DNA of 64,000 bases from Saxidomus purpurata. Its lineage: Eukaryota > Mollusca > Bivalvia > Venerida > Veneridae. The notes beneath the pieces are model-generated. The model did no database searches and was not told where the DNA came from. It saw nothing but the letters and a program-made list of their open reading frames with translations. The stretch is taken from assembly GCA_022818135.1 (NCBI GenBank), contig JAFMSR010000017.1:8433408-8497407 (forward strand). Reading direction: 5' to 3'. This document shows, in pieces, positions 36,775 to 49,002 of the stretch. Position numbers and translations under genes: made by a program. Every line of letters begins with the position of its first letter. Within the stretch, counting starts at the first letter, position 1.

Positions 36775-37083
36775 AAAATGAAAACAAAATTGATCAAACA
36801 ATACAATGTCATAAAACTCAATTTACAAACTTTAACCACAACCCATATAGAGGCTCTCTGTTATAAATCGCATCCATCCATTAATTGTACAACAACAACT
36901 CTACATAGATAATTGAATGGTTTACGGTACCGCAGTATAATTTAAACCGCTGATTTTATAGATAATGACAAGGAATGCATAGCTGAAAGTTTTAGGTTAA
37001 GTCTTATTACTTCAAAAAATTCTATTATTTATGTTTTGGAGGTAATTTGGTTGCCATCAGTTATAGGGTATGTCCCTTTAAAG
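36775..37083 (+). repeat. family B MITE, 3' part
   Basis: It shares ATCGCATCCATCCATTAATT, GAATGGTTTACGGTA and AAACCGCTGATTTTAT with the copy at 42235, and ends at TATGTCCCTTTAA. The terminal TTTAA is shared with the next element. Confidence 0.75.
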
Positions 37084-37572
37084 CTGCTCGCTCTCAGATT
37101 TTGGTAAAAAAATAAAGTTCTTCAAACTGTTTGCAAATAACGTACTTTAGAAAATATGGTGATATAAAAAGGCTCCAGTATAAATCCACGTCACGTTTAT
37201 CTCTAAAACTCGAAAAATACGCTACCTTTTCAATCGTTTTCTGCAAATCCTACCTAGATTTTTGCTTATATTTATTTTGTATCCTTTAGTTTTATATTAA
37301 TGAATAAGAAAGTTCTTTTTTTTTAAAATATTTTTTTCAACAGTAACTGAGAGCGAGCACCGCTACACTATATGTTTATATTTGAAATTTCAAAAGCGTT
37401 TGCAACGCTTTGAATCTGTTCGCTTATTTTTCAAAATTTAGAGATATGAGATATGACATGAATTTACACTGGAGCCTTTTAATATCACCATATGTTATAA
37501 AATACGTTATTAACATACAGTTTGAAGAACTTTATTTTATTTTCAAAATCTGAGAGCGAGCAGCTTTAAAGA
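37078..37572. repeat. two family C MITEs, head-to-tail inverted
   Basis: A nearly complete copy runs from TTTAAAGCTGCTCGCTCTCA to ACTGAGAGCGAGCA (37078-37357). A second, opposite copy from CCGCTACACTATATG to GAGCGAGCAGCTTTAA (37358-37572) is fused to it without spacer. Confidence 0.75.
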
Positions 37573-39615
37573 TATATGCTTGATTCCTGCTTGTATTATA
37601 ACTACTGCATATATCTATAGGAAAACAATGTAGTGTATTTCTGATACTTTTCACTGTGTTTGGGGGCGGAGCTTAACTGTGATCTATCTCTAATAGAACA
37701 GTTACATCATACAAAAAAGATAGTGCACTGTTGACTCGAATAAATACGTCATTTCTCGGAGGCTACGCCTCTTTGAAATAACGTAATTATTCTCGCAAAT
37801 ACTACTCTATCTAATACAAATCATGTATATGAGTAGTTATTTGCAGTTTGAAAAAATTAAAACTCAAAATTAGGAACAAGAAAATATTTTATTAAAAGGG
37901 ACAAACCATTTGTCAAGTTGTTTTTTTAAATAAATAGGATATGCTATAAATAGAGTTAAGAATTTTTGTTCAATGACGCTGAAAACAAGAAATGTTTTTG
38001 AAAAAAGATAAACGGCGTTTGCTGAATAAGATACCCGAGAGCCGGATATTCCAATTCGAACCTGTAGCTAGTAATAAATTATTTTACCTTAAGCGTAAGT
38101 GTTCATTCATAAAAGAAGTGACGTCATGTAGTAGGGGCCAGCATTGGTAAAAACCGCAAATTTCCCGATCTGGTATACAAGAAATAATTTGCAACCTTGA
38201 GTTTGTTCTTGCAACTGTATGTCAGTCAATTTTACAGACGCACAGTTTAGAAATACCGTATACACCTTAAACGTGAATAGGCAGACTGAGTCTATTTTCA
38301 GATCAGCAGCATTAGCGATCACGTGTTTAGTTCGTGTCTGAATGGCTTGTAGGGGGAACACGAACAACGAATTTGTTTGCAACTGGCATTTGTTGTCATG
38401 GCGTATTAAGGTCGCAACAGCCCTTATTCTCAATTGAAAGTTATCTGTACGTTTTAAAACCAACGATCACGTCAGTGTGTTATGAAGAAAAATATCAGTC
38501 GAGTACAACCGATTAACGCATACACTATCATGTTTGATTTAAATGCCAGAAGTATGATTAGTAGAAATAGATCATATTCACTATCCAAGCCTGCATTATG
38601 TATACTGCTTCCAGCTTTTCTAAATATCAAGTAGAGCTGATAATCGATCTTTAAAAATCGTGAGAGGTCCTTTGAAATCGTTTTGAAAAAAACATTCAAC
38701 GGTGCCTGCATGTCTTCAGTAGATGAATATCCCGAAAGAACAAATCGAATACTTGCCCGAGGAGAAAATTGAAAAAATAGATCATTTCATTCACCGCGCT
38801 ATCACTCGTCAATTATTTTTTACAGACATTTTTTACTAGTAAACCTTGCATATATGAATCGTTTCTGACGAAGGCCCTACCACTGCACTATAAAAACACA
38901 AGTTCGACCCAGATAATAAGAACACTGCACGTGACTACGAAAATACAGGTTGACTACAATAAGCACTCAACACTAAAGAAATGAGAAATGACACAGTATA
39001 TATAAAGTATGTTAGAAGCATCGAAATACTCTCAGAAAGGTAAAGCGTTGAATGAAACAGGAAAGTAAAGGTGATAACATTTGGTTGTTTCATGTGTCGA
39101 TACGTAACTAATATGTGATTTTCAATGTCTGTTACATCAAGTTCATTTACTGAAAACAAGGATAAACATTCCTAGGAAATCCCGTTTATGAGCATAAGCC
39201 TTATTTTGCTCCTTTGCCATGTAAACTGTAATATTTGCATTGTAAACATGTGTAGCTACGTTTAAACGTTTTTTTTGTTGCAAAGACAAAACAATGTCAC
39301 GTGCTGAATGCTTTACACAGACGTAAATTAACATTTAAATACGTAATAATTAGAAAACTGAAACGTCATATACAATACATGATACTTTTAAAATGTATTT
39401 ATGATGCATGTGCTTCAAACGAACCCTTCTGAAACAGCAGTATGTTTTCTCTAGCACTGGAAAAGTTTTTTAAGGCTTAATATGTTAAAAACATAACTGT
39501 GTATCTATCATACAAACTAAATAGCAAATAAATAAAAACCAAATAGCAAATAAATAAAAACCAAGTCATAGTATTGCAAATTCGTTAACGGAACATTTGC
39601 ACTGCGAAACAAACG
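37573..39615. other. intergenic downstream of the receptor gene
   Basis: No gene recognised. 38125-38190 resembles 34024-34080 (CAGCA(C/T)TGGTAAAAAC phrase), an old shared repeat. Two tandem AAATAAATAAAAACCAA units lie at 39520-39565. Confidence 0.45.
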
Positions 39616-40411
39616 TTAGTTAGAATCCAATGTAGACTCGCTGATTCTTTTTAGCATCAGGCTAAAGAAACCTGCAGTGGACAGAAGTATGACCACAAAG
39701 AAAATGGCAAATATTATTGCATCCAATTTTTGAAAAAACATTCCCCATGTATAAGTTTCGTCTTTGTGATCAGATATCGCATGGTCATCAGAAGTTTTGC
39801 CACCATCGCCATCGTAGTTTGTCGAATCATCTGGAAATGGTACGACCTTGTTACTTGATTGCCTTCTTGGACGAATACAATTGACGGTACATTCTTTGTC
39901 GCCAATACTGGCTACGAGTTTCGCTTGTACGACGGTGTATAGAACAGATAAGACACTCATGAAAAGCAGAACCATGATAAATAGAAGGAAAAGGGAGATT
40001 TGCAACGAATTATCAGGGAGTGTGTCACTGACGATAGAGACAAAGATACCATAGGAAAGAAATATGGTAATGGCAAATGAACCTTTCTCTCCAGAACCGA
40101 TCGGAACCAACAACATACAAATATTCAAAAACGCCAGCATGAGTAACGGCATAATAAGTGTAAACGTTGCAAAGTTTGCTCTCCGTTGCAGCCTGAATTC
40201 AATATCAATGTGATAGGTGTTGTACTTAAGATACCGCGTCTTAACGATACTTTTTATCATCCATGCTGAATTTTCAGTAAATTCATCCAATGTAACATCT
40301 TCGGGATGGTCTAGCTCAACAGTTGATATTGTTTCGTCAGAAACGTAATATGTGATTGTGCATGTTTGTTCGTCAAATGGGTAGTACATTATGTCCACGT
40401 GGCACACAACA
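39616..40411 (-). CDS. receptor exon 4: Cys-loop to C-terminus
   Basis: The acceptor is TTCTCCACAG. The exon encodes the end of strand 6, the 13-residue Cys-loop, loop C (YNTYHIDIEF, no CC) and M1 (FTLIMPLLMLAFLNICMLL). M2 follows GEKGSFAITIFLSYG. M3 is followed by a charged linker rich in Asp/Ser, and M4 runs LDAIIFAIFFVVILL. The stop is followed by no obvious close poly(A) signal. Confidence 0.9.
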
Positions 40412-43400
40412 CTGTGGAGAACAAAACAACATATTTATAAAAGTTTAGTTAATTAAGATAAAGCAAACTTTTGATAAAATTGTTGCTTTTTTATTATCCA
40501 TGAATACTTTTATCTTGTATGTTTGACGGTATATCCTTTTACGTTTGCGTTTAGCAAATACAATACTCACCCACACCCCGTTGTTCGAAACTTTATACAG
40601 CTGTAAAGGTAACCGTTGATTAACTTTTGATTGGAAAAAATTCTTCTTGTAAGGCAACAATAGCGAAATATTTTGATTTTGCTTTGCATAGTTTTCAGTC
40701 CTGATTCTTTTGAGTCAAGAAAACGGTTTAAAGCTGCTCGCTATCAGATTTTGGTAAAAAAAATAATTTCTTCAACGTATGTAAATAATGTATTTTGAAT
40801 ATATGGTGAAATAAAAGGCTCTAGTATAAATTCATACACCTACACTAAATTTCGAAAAATACGCTGCAAAATTCAAAAGCGTTGCAAACGCTTTTGAAAT
40901 TTCATAAAACATATACGCACCGTGTAGCGGTGCCGTGTAACCAATCTTTTCAATCGATTTCTGCAATTCGTACCTAGTTTTTGCTTAGTTTTTATTAAGG
41001 CTTTAGTTTTTATTGGTGATAAGAATGTCTTTTTTTATAAAATGTTTTTTTCAACCAGCTTTCAACACTTTCGAACTGTAGAAATATAACCTTTAAATAT
41101 TGCAACATTTAATAGACTGTTAGTTTAATCGTCGATTGAAGTTTCGAACAACCGGGTCCAGTGCTGTATACTGATAGGAAAAGGAGCAGTGCTAACTTGT
41201 AACCAAAATTTACAGTTTGCCCTACTTTCCAATCCAATCAAATGTCCCTATTTCATTCAAAAAAGCCAATTGTATTCTCCATATTGACTCAACATCTCCA
41301 ATATGAAAACAATTATTTCACTTATTTTTCCAATAAGTAAGACTGTAACATCACAGAGATAAGCTCCGCCCTAAATCTCTATATATTTCAATACAAATAT
41401 TGTGTGTATATGGGAAAACTGTAAGCCGGTTATAGATCCATATTACAGAAATAAATAAACTTACTGCATCGGTTCGCTAACGCTCACTCGCAATAAATTT
41501 GTTTATTCCTGTAATATAGACCTATAACCTATACATATGAATCTGTATAACTCTTTTATTCTAATATTTTATTATCCTCAGGCTGATCAAATATTAAAAA
41601 TCAACCGTTTCTGAACATTTTAATATTTGCCAAAAAGAGAAATAATCATGCATTAGTCAAATCTTACTTCTTGCTTAATGGTGTTACTGTGTTTTAGAAC
41701 TGTGCTCAGCATAACTCAATATGGGGTAATAGCGACAAATGTCTGATTTCAGTGTAGGCATATTAGAAGGAGAAAAGTTTATTTCTGGGAAAACCACACG
41801 TTATTAGAACTACTAATTCATTCGATGCAAACTGTGAACTTCGTTTCCATTCATTTGGTGTATAAAAGAAATAACTGTAACAATGGCTTAGTCTTCGGCA
41901 ATTTATTAATTAATTAATATAATATATTGTTTGCATCTTGTCTATGGTTGTTTTTGTGTGTCGTATTTGATCGTTTGGAAGGGGGAAGTGTAATTTCTTA
42001 CACGTCAACCCTGAATTACATGTTTATAAATCTTTGTACCTGTAAATGCCTTCAGGTACCCACTGAATACTTCCTTCGGACGAGATCTTTGTTATATCTG
42101 TTGCATCGTTCCCAACAACACCATCTCCGTTGAAGGCCTTTAATGGAAATAAAATATATTTTAATTGTAAATATGTAGTCTACAATATGGCTCAGAGGAG
42201 TGAAAATCAGGTAGGCAACGCTTCTGTTAGTGTTTTAAAGAGGCACTCCCTACACCTAGCAGATTATATTCTCGAAACATAGATTCGTGTTCAAAATGAT
42301 AAATAAATACAATTTCCACAATTTCAAAGAAGAACCTATGGCGAAAAATGCTTCATTTTACCACAATCAATATAGAGGCTTTCTGTGATGAATCGCATCC
42401 ACCCTTGTATTGTACAACAACTGTACAAAGATTATTGAATGGTTTACGAAACTGCAGTATACTTTAAACCGCTGATTTGATCGATAATGACTGGGAAAAT
42501 ATAGCTGAAACTTTTACGTAAGTTATATTACTTTCAAAGTATCTATTATTTATATTTTGGAGGTTATTTAGTTCGATATCAGTTATAGAGTGTGTCCCTT
42601 TAACCAATTATAATAGAAGAAGAGTCTGCCGAAGATATTTTGACTGCAACAAAGGCAGATGTATTGCTTTTTAAATATCTACAAGGTATACCGCCCCCCT
42701 CTCTCCCATCCACTTAAAAATATGCCGAAAACATATAAGGATTGATGCTGTGGCCATATATTATAAAGTTTTACCTTCAAAACTATTAGGCTTGGCTTCC
42801 ATATTTCCGACAGAGGCACTTTGATATAATTTGTGTCGGCATAATCCTTTGGTTCCCATACAATTACTTCGTCTTTCCATTGCACGCGGAAATAACCGAG
42901 AATAGAAAATTTCTGTTCTGATGTGTCGAATTCCAATAAACTTTCTGGAATGAAAGACGTATTGACTTCCACTATGTTGGACTGATTGAGACGAGGCCTT
43001 ATCCTTCTATCGTATCTGAAAGGTGATAGTTTTAGAATATCATGTGAACACATATTTTATTCAAACTTTGGAAGCTGCTCGCTCTCAGTTACTGTTGAAT
43101 TTTTTTTTAAATTGACATACTTATACATATATATAAAATCAAAGGCTAAAATCAAAATATAAACACACATATAGGTAGGAATTTGCAGAAATAGATTAAA
43201 ATGTCGGTAACATGTCTTAGTAAGTGCTTAGGGATAAGTACACTAGTTTTTTTACCAGGCCACACAGAACCGAGTATGAGACCTTTGAGAATGTCGTGAT
43301 AAGCGACACTAAATCTGCTCGCTATCAGATTTTGGTAAAAAAAGTTCTTCAAACTGTATGAAAATAACGTATCTTAGAACATATAGTCATATAAAAAGGC

Positions 43401-43747
43401 TCCAGTATAAATTCCTGTCACGTATATCTCTAACTTTCAAATATTACGCTACCAAATACAAACGCTTTTGAAATTCCTTATGTATGTCAATTTAAAAAAA
43501 AACAACACTTTTTTCAACGGTAACTGAGAGCCAGCAGCTCAAAGAAGTGCCAGAAACTCAATACATTAAGAAATTGTACTTACCCATCCAATACATCACT
43601 AAACAATGTTTTCATTCCGTCAATATCAGTACCGACGACATCACTATCATAATCATGCGCTTGCCTGGCATTTTTGTCCTGACAGGAAATGTAAGGAATG
43701 CTAACCATAATCACTATAAACAGGGAGTTTGAAATTCCACACGACAT
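39616..43747 (-). CDS. nicotinic-receptor-like Cys-loop channel subunit, four visible exons
   Basis: Exons read on the minus strand: 43747-43584, 43015-42775, 40642-40571 or -40575, and 40411-39616. Exon 1 starts at ATG with a hydrophobic signal peptide (LFIVIMVSIPYISC). Exon 2 has the YDRRIRPRLN and WKDEVIVWEP strands. Exon 4 has the Cys-loop CHVDIMYYPFDEQTC, four membrane segments, a GEK motif before M2 (cation type), Leu at M2 9', a short M3-M4 loop and a C-terminal tail. Exons 1 and 2 join in phase (GG+A), and exons 2 and 3 join in phase 0. There is no vicinal Cys pair in loop C, so it is not a classical alpha subunit. The loop B Trp is replaced by Ser, so acetylcholine may not be the ligand. 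Family B and C MITEs sit in the introns. Confidence 0.85.
40571..40642 (-). CDS. receptor exon 3 (short), uncertain donor
   Basis: It encodes about 23 residues of the ligand-binding domain ending SNNGV(W). The strong donor GTGAGT after Trp (exon end 40571) leaves phase 0, which does not match exon 4. A weaker GTGGGT donor four bases upstream (exon end 40575) restores the frame but drops the Trp. Acceptor candidates are TTACAAG (start 40645) or the AG three bases further (start 40642). Confidence 0.65.
40728..41060 (+). repeat. family C MITE in receptor intron 2
   Basis: It starts TTTAAAGCTGCTCGCTATCA and carries the AAAAGCGTTGCAAACGCTTTT palindrome and GTAGCGGTGCCGTGTAACC. The right end is lost after TTTTTTTCAACC. 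Confidence 0.7.
41061..42234. other. receptor intron 2, remainder
   Basis: AT-rich intron sequence with no recognised exon. Confidence 0.4.
42235..42603 (+). repeat. complete family B MITE in receptor intron 2
   Basis: TTAA begins and ends the element (42235-42238, 42600-42603). Termini AAAGAGGCACTCCCTA and AGAGTGTGTCCCTTT are inverted repeats. Length is about 369 bp with no coding capacity. TTAA target duplication plus short inverted ends suggest a piggyBac-mobilised MITE. Confidence 0.75.
42775..43015 (-). CDS. receptor exon 2
   Basis: Exactly 80 codons plus one leading base, between acceptor TTTCAG and donor GTAAAA. It encodes the first strands of the extracellular domain, including VNTSFIPESLLEFDTSEQKF and IWKPSLIVLK. 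Confidence 0.9.
43068..43542. repeat. family C MITE pieces in receptor intron 1
   Basis: 43068-43190 begins GAAGCTGCTCGCTCTCAGTT. 43313-43542 begins CTGCTCGCTATCAGATTTTG and ends CGGTAACTGAGAGCCAGCAG. Between them (43191-43312) is unrelated DNA. Either two truncated copies, or one rearranged copy plus an insertion. Confidence 0.65.
43584..43747 (-). CDS. receptor exon 1: signal peptide and N-terminus
   Basis: It opens ATG TCG TGT and encodes a hydrophobic core LFIVIMVSIPYISC, then a mature N-terminus ending GMKTLFSDVLD. The donor is GTAAGT. The split Gly codon (GG then A) joins precisely to exon 2. Confidence 0.85.
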
Positions 43748-44695
43748 TGATCATATATTGTTTAAAGTATTTGTTTTCAAAAATGTTTCTTATATCCTTC
43801 TTCACATAATCTTTATTGTGTTTCAATTTATAGTTATTGTAATCCCCTAAAATAAAGTAATAATTGGATAAATTTCCGTACTCTCATACACTAGCACGCA
43901 ACACTCAATATTTGCTGCTAATCGAAGCAAAGACCGATTCAGAAATAGATGAAGTACCTTAGGACATGCGCACTGGTAATTATTCAAAGTCATACTATCT
44001 AAGCTGTGGATATCTATTTCAGTTTTAACTAAAAATTCGCCAGTTTCCAGCTAGTAGACGTTCGGAAGTTTTATCTACCATATTTTATTTTTGTCATACA
44101 TGCTTTTTATCGTACTTGAACTTTATAGCGTCCAAAATGCGTGCATGTAATTCGATTAAAAGGGTAATTGTTGGTGTCATTCAAAATGTAACGTTGTTCA
44201 CGTGTATTCAAGTCGGAACTACATACAGCTGGAAATTCAGAAAATTAATTTACATGCGAACCTAAAGGGTATGGTAACAGAGGAAGGCAACCGTTAGAGG
44301 AGACGGAACATTAACTTTATCAAATCAGCACATTTCTTCTGTTCTTTCTCATGAATTCAATCAAGTTCCAACTTATTGTATGAAAACTGTAACATTATTT
44401 TTTACCATTAATTTTGATTAATTAATAGAGGAAAAAGAAAATAATACATGAGTGGAACAAGATGAGGTTATATTATTTGAAACTAAGTTATGGACATATT
44501 AGTTATAATAGTTTTGCAGTTGCATTTCGGAAAAGCAAAACGAATATAATTCGAACATTGGGAAGGTAGAGTTATGCTTTTTGGAGACTGCTGTTCCTAC
44601 CAATAGCTTTATAACAAAATTAATCCAATTAGTGATTTTTGAGTAACCTTTCGGCCGAGCAAAGTTACAAAGTTATATGGACATATCCTATAACT
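43748..44695. other. upstream of the receptor gene, nothing recognised
   Basis: AT-rich. It would contain the promoter, but no confident element can be named. Confidence 0.4.
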
Positions 44696-44699
44696 GATG

Positions 44700-45615
44700 T
44701 CAAAGTAAACTAGAGCTATCACTTAATGTGATTAATACCCCCGAAAAGACTGCTTTTTAAACAAAGGAAGTTCGTAGTAACAGAATACCTTGCAAAAAAA
44801 ACTAAAATAGAGATATTGTTCTTGGCAATAACTCTGTAATTAGTCAAGATAGAGTTATGGTTCTTGTACACTGGACTTCCTCTCATTGTGCTGGACCACT
44901 GTATGAAGTTGTTTTGCATTCCAACCAGTAGTTTTCAAGTTTTGCTCTGCGACAAGGAAAAGTAAAAATGGGTAATAACTCTACAAATACTCAAGAAAGA
45001 GTTGTGGTTCCTATGCACTGCACTTCCTCTCAATGTACTTGACCATTGTATGAAGTTGTATTGAATTCCAACCAGTAGTTTTCAAGTTATGCTCCGGACA
45101 AGGAAAAGTAACAAAGGGCAATAACTCTGTAAATACTCAAGAAAGAGTTATGGTTCTTGTATACTGCACTTCCTTTTATTGTGCTAGACCATTTTGTGAA
45201 GTTGTACTGAATTCCAACCGGTAGTATTCAAGTAATGCTCCGGACAAGGAAAAGTAACAAAGGGCAATTACTCTGTAATGAGTCAAGAAAGAGTTATGGT
45301 TCCTGTGCACTGCACTTCCTCTCAATGTACTTGACCATTGTATGAAGTTGTATTGAATTCCAACCAGTAGTTTTCAAGTTATGCTCCGGACAAGGAAAAG
45401 TAACAAAGGGCAATAACTCTGTAGTGAGTCAAGGTAGAGTTATGGTTCTTTTGCGCTGCACTGCCTCTCAATGTGCTTGACTATTGTATGAGGTTGTATT
45501 GAATTCCAACGAGTAGTTAATAAGTTATGCTCCGGACATGGAAAATGCAACGAACGAACGGACCGACCACCGGGTGACTCCTATATTCCCCCTAAACTTC
45601 GTATAAGTATAATTA
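44700..45615 (+). repeat. tandem array, five ~146-bp units, ACGG-rich end
   Basis: AGAGTTATGG or AGAGTTGTGG recurs at 44851, 44998, 45144, 45290 and 45436, spacing 146-147. Units contain CACTTCCT, GAATTCCAACCAGTAGT and GCTCCGGACAAGGAAAAGTA. The array ends GAACGAACGGACCGACCACC and TATTCCCCCTAAACTTCGT, the ACGG-type finish of pearl-like dispersed repeats. Confidence 0.8.
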
Positions 45616-45639
45616 TTATTGGTATAATAAAACGAATGT

Positions 45640-46160
45640 CCCAAAAGAAGTATCTCGCATTCTATGTCCTTTCCATGTGCTCAACAAGTGTGCCATGTCA
45701 TTTTGAAATCTGTTCATGCATGACAGAGTTACCATGCAAAGGACTCCATTAATTTAAAACTCCAAGTGTGACCTTGATTTTTAACGTACATGTAAAGACG
45801 TAAGCTTTCCTTGCACGCGACACGTCGTCTTGATGTGCTGAACATCTGTGCCAAGTTATCTTAAAATCCTTCAATGCATGACAAAGTTATATTCCGGACA
45901 CGCATGTGTGCATATATAAAGGATTTCATAACCTTTCAACTCTTAGTTTGACCTTGACCTTAGAGGTAGGGACTTGGCTCTTGCACGCGAAACGTCCTCC
46001 TGATGTGTGTGCTGAACATTTGTGCCAAGTTATTCTAAAATCTAAAGGTATTAATCGAAGCATGACAAAGTTACAGCCTGGACACGGCACGAATAAACGT
46101 AAGGACGGACAGACGGTGCGATCTTAATATGCCCAACTTGGGGGTACACAAGAATCATTA
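45640..46160 (+). repeat. second dispersed element, ~3 degenerate units
   Basis: GCATGACA(G/A)AGTTA, TGTGCCA(A/T)GT and CTTGCACGCGA recur at roughly 165-190-base spacing. It ends AAGGACGGACAGACGGTGCG and CTTAATATGCCCAACTTGGGGG. A truncated relative of that end lies at 53215-53320. Confidence 0.6.
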
Positions 46161-46816
46161 CAAATAAATTAACCATTCCCGATGTAATTGTCCCCGACAT
46201 TGATATTTAAACATTCCCCCCACAATTAAAAAAATATTTCCTGTGGCGACAGTACATACAATTCCGTACATTGTATATATACCTTGATGTTAACTGAAAC
46301 CTATTTACGTATTAAACTGACCTACATATTTAGTTAACCTAGTTAAACGAGTTCACATATATACACAAAAAGAAATTGACTATTTAAATATTGTTGTCTT
46401 GACACCGAGACTTTATTTCTTCTTGATGTTTACGCAAAGGTTTACTGATCGATTCTACATTTCAATAATGTTTTTAGACCTTCATTCAGTTGTCAATAGA
46501 AAAACTACTTTAATACTTTTGTGTAAATAATTCACGAGTGTCAATTGTAAAAAGAAATGCTACTTTTGTTGATTTTAGTCACTTTTAAACTATTAGATTG
46601 CCGATCATTGTAAGCGAATGGCAAAGCAAGTAAGGGAGCTAAATGGTATTGGGAAACTGAAAATACATTCTGTGGTTTTCTGTACTAGATATGCTAGAAA
46701 ACAAAAGCTTTGAGATCGATGCATCACTTTTACAGTAAAGAGAAAAAAACGACAGTGTTCATGAGAATAACCTTCAAATCAAGAATAAAGACTGTTGAAT
46801 ATACTGTTTCTTTAAA
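46161..46816. other. intergenic, nothing recognised
   Basis: AT-rich, no gene. Confidence 0.4.
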
Positions 46817-47494
46817 GTAAAGCTGTTCGCTCACAGTTGCCGTAGAAAGAATAAAAAAAAATAACAATGATATAATTATACATAAAATATAAAACTGATT
46901 TGCTAGAATCAACAAATTAAGTGAAAATCTAGGTAGGAATTTGCAAAAATAATTTGAATATGCTGGTTTTATGGCACCGCTACACTATTTTGAAATTTCA
47001 AACGCATGTGTAACGCTTTATTCTTTGGAAACTGCTCGCTCTCAGTTACCGTTGAAAAAAGTATTTTTTGTAAAAATTGACATACTTATTCTTAAAGTTA
47101 TATTACCCTTCAAAATGGTCACATTGGTTTACAAGTAAGAATGATGCTCAAAACACAGTGGATGCTTTAAAACATATAAAAAATAAGTTTTACCAAGTTA
47201 TTTCTGTTATTGACAAATACAAATTAAGATAAATCTTAACCGAAAGGGTGGATTTTTTATTTTTGACTAGGATAGTCAAAAAAGATTGTTTCGGATTTCC
47301 TCTATATTCAATGTGAATGAAACTGTTATACATATCGTTATTTTTGGGTATGTTTTTGCCACTGACCGTTCCAAGGCGGTGCCCCACTGTGTTCCTTTAA
47401 TTGTTCGTTTTGTCCTCGTGTGTTTGCTTTGTATGCTGGTGTGTGTTGGTGGTGGTGTGTGTGTGTGTGTGTGCGTGGTTGTGTGTGTCGTGTG

Positions 47495-47525
<31 letters not shown>

Positions 47526-48305
47526 TGGTGGTGTGCACTTCTGGGTGCTGTGGGGTTCGTTTTGGGGAGGCTGCGTTTTTGGTACGTGGCATTCCCTGTT
47601 TGATATTATTTTTGTTTTTATAACTATATCAATGTTTATTATTCTAGGAGTATAAATCACTGATTAATGTTTTATTTAAAATTTTGATGGTCACTTTGAA
47701 GGTAATATCACTTTAAATATAAAACTAAAGGCTAGAATCAAAATATAATAAAAAGGTAGGAATTTGCAGAAATCGATAAAAAATGACGGTTGTACGGCAC
47801 CGCTACACTATGTTTATATTAAAATTTCAAAGAGACAGGATTTTTTTCTGGAGTCCTTTTATATGACTATATGTTCTAAAATGGGTTATTTACAGACAGT
47901 TTGAAAAACTATAATTTTACCAAAATCTGAGAACGAGCAGCTTTAAAATTTACAGACTATATAGTTTTAAGAAGTTTATTTTTGAACCCAATATCTGAGA
48001 GCGAGCAGCTTTTGCTGAAAAATAAACTGCTACAAACCGTATGAAAATAACATATTTTAGAACATATACTCATATAAAAGTTCCTGTATAAATTCTATAC
48101 TGTATCTGTAGAGTTGAAATAATACTCTTAACAAATAATAACGCTTTTGAAATTCAAATATAAAAATATAGTGAAGCGGTGCCGTGAAACCAACACTTTT
48201 AATCGATTTCTGCCAATTCCTACCTAGATTATTGCTTATTTTTTATTCAAGTCTTTAATTTTATATTCATGTACAAGAATGCAGCTTTAACTTTAATGAT
48301 ATTTT
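46817..48305. repeat. cluster of family C MITEs with retroelement insertion
   Basis: Copy pieces: 46817-47015; 47031-47095 plus 47716-47945 (two ends of one copy split by a ~620-bp insertion); and 47946-48300. Shared marks include GAGCGAGCAGCTTT, GGCACCGCTACACTA and GTAGGAATTTGCA. The split copy contains retroelement copy 9, so that insertion is younger. Confidence 0.65.
47351..47619 (+). mobile_element. retroelement terminal unit, copy 9
   Basis: Sense copy from TGTTTTTGCCACTGACCGTT through CCAAGGCGGTGCCCCAC, TAATTGTTCGTTTTGTCC, (TG)n and GTGCACTTCTGGGTGCTG to the constant 3' end. Confidence 0.9.
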
Positions 48306-48805
48306 TTTCATGTTCTAGAAACTTTCTTAACAATCAAACATTTCTTCTAGATAAACAAGGATATTGGCGGCAGAAATGAAAGGCCAAAACCAAGTACTTT
48401 ATAATCTTGAGAGTGAAACTGACATTTGATTAAGCTATTTTATTTTCTTTGAAGCTTTTCAATGCAATAATGTACTGCAACTTCAACAGAGACGTCTAAC
48501 AGAAGTTACAAGCACACGTTGTCTCTAGGGGTAAATGCATCATTAAACACCGAAGAATTAGCAAACTTTCAATTTAAACTTGGATCCTTCATAGAGACTG
48601 TAGACAATGCTTCAACATGGAGAACTGGAAAAGATAATTCTAACAATTGATCAGTAATAGTTGATCGATAAGACGTAACAAGGTCGACAAAACTGATGAA
48701 TATGTACACACACAGAGGTCTCTGTTTAAGATATAATTCTGAATCCGTTTCAAAAATGTTTTGTAAAACAACAAACGCATTGCTATACAAGTACAACAGT
48801 AAATC
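48306..48805. other. intergenic, nothing recognised
   Basis: No supported gene. Confidence 0.4.
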
Positions 48806-49002
48806 AAAACAAAAATAATATCAAACAGGGAATGCCACGTACCAAAAACGAAGCCTCCCCAAAACGAGCCCCACAGCACCCAGAAGTGCACACACACACA
48901 CAATCATGTACACACACAAACATACACTACCAACACACACTAGCACACAAAGCAAACACACGAGGACAAAACGAACAATAAAAGGAACACAGTGGGGCAC
49001 CG
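48806..49002 (-). mobile_element. retroelement terminal unit, copy 10
   Basis: Minus-orientation copy from CAAAACAAAAATAATATC to GGAACACAGTGGGGCACCG. The (AC)n tract is short, and ACCACCAACACA is deleted after GTGCAC. Confidence 0.9.
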
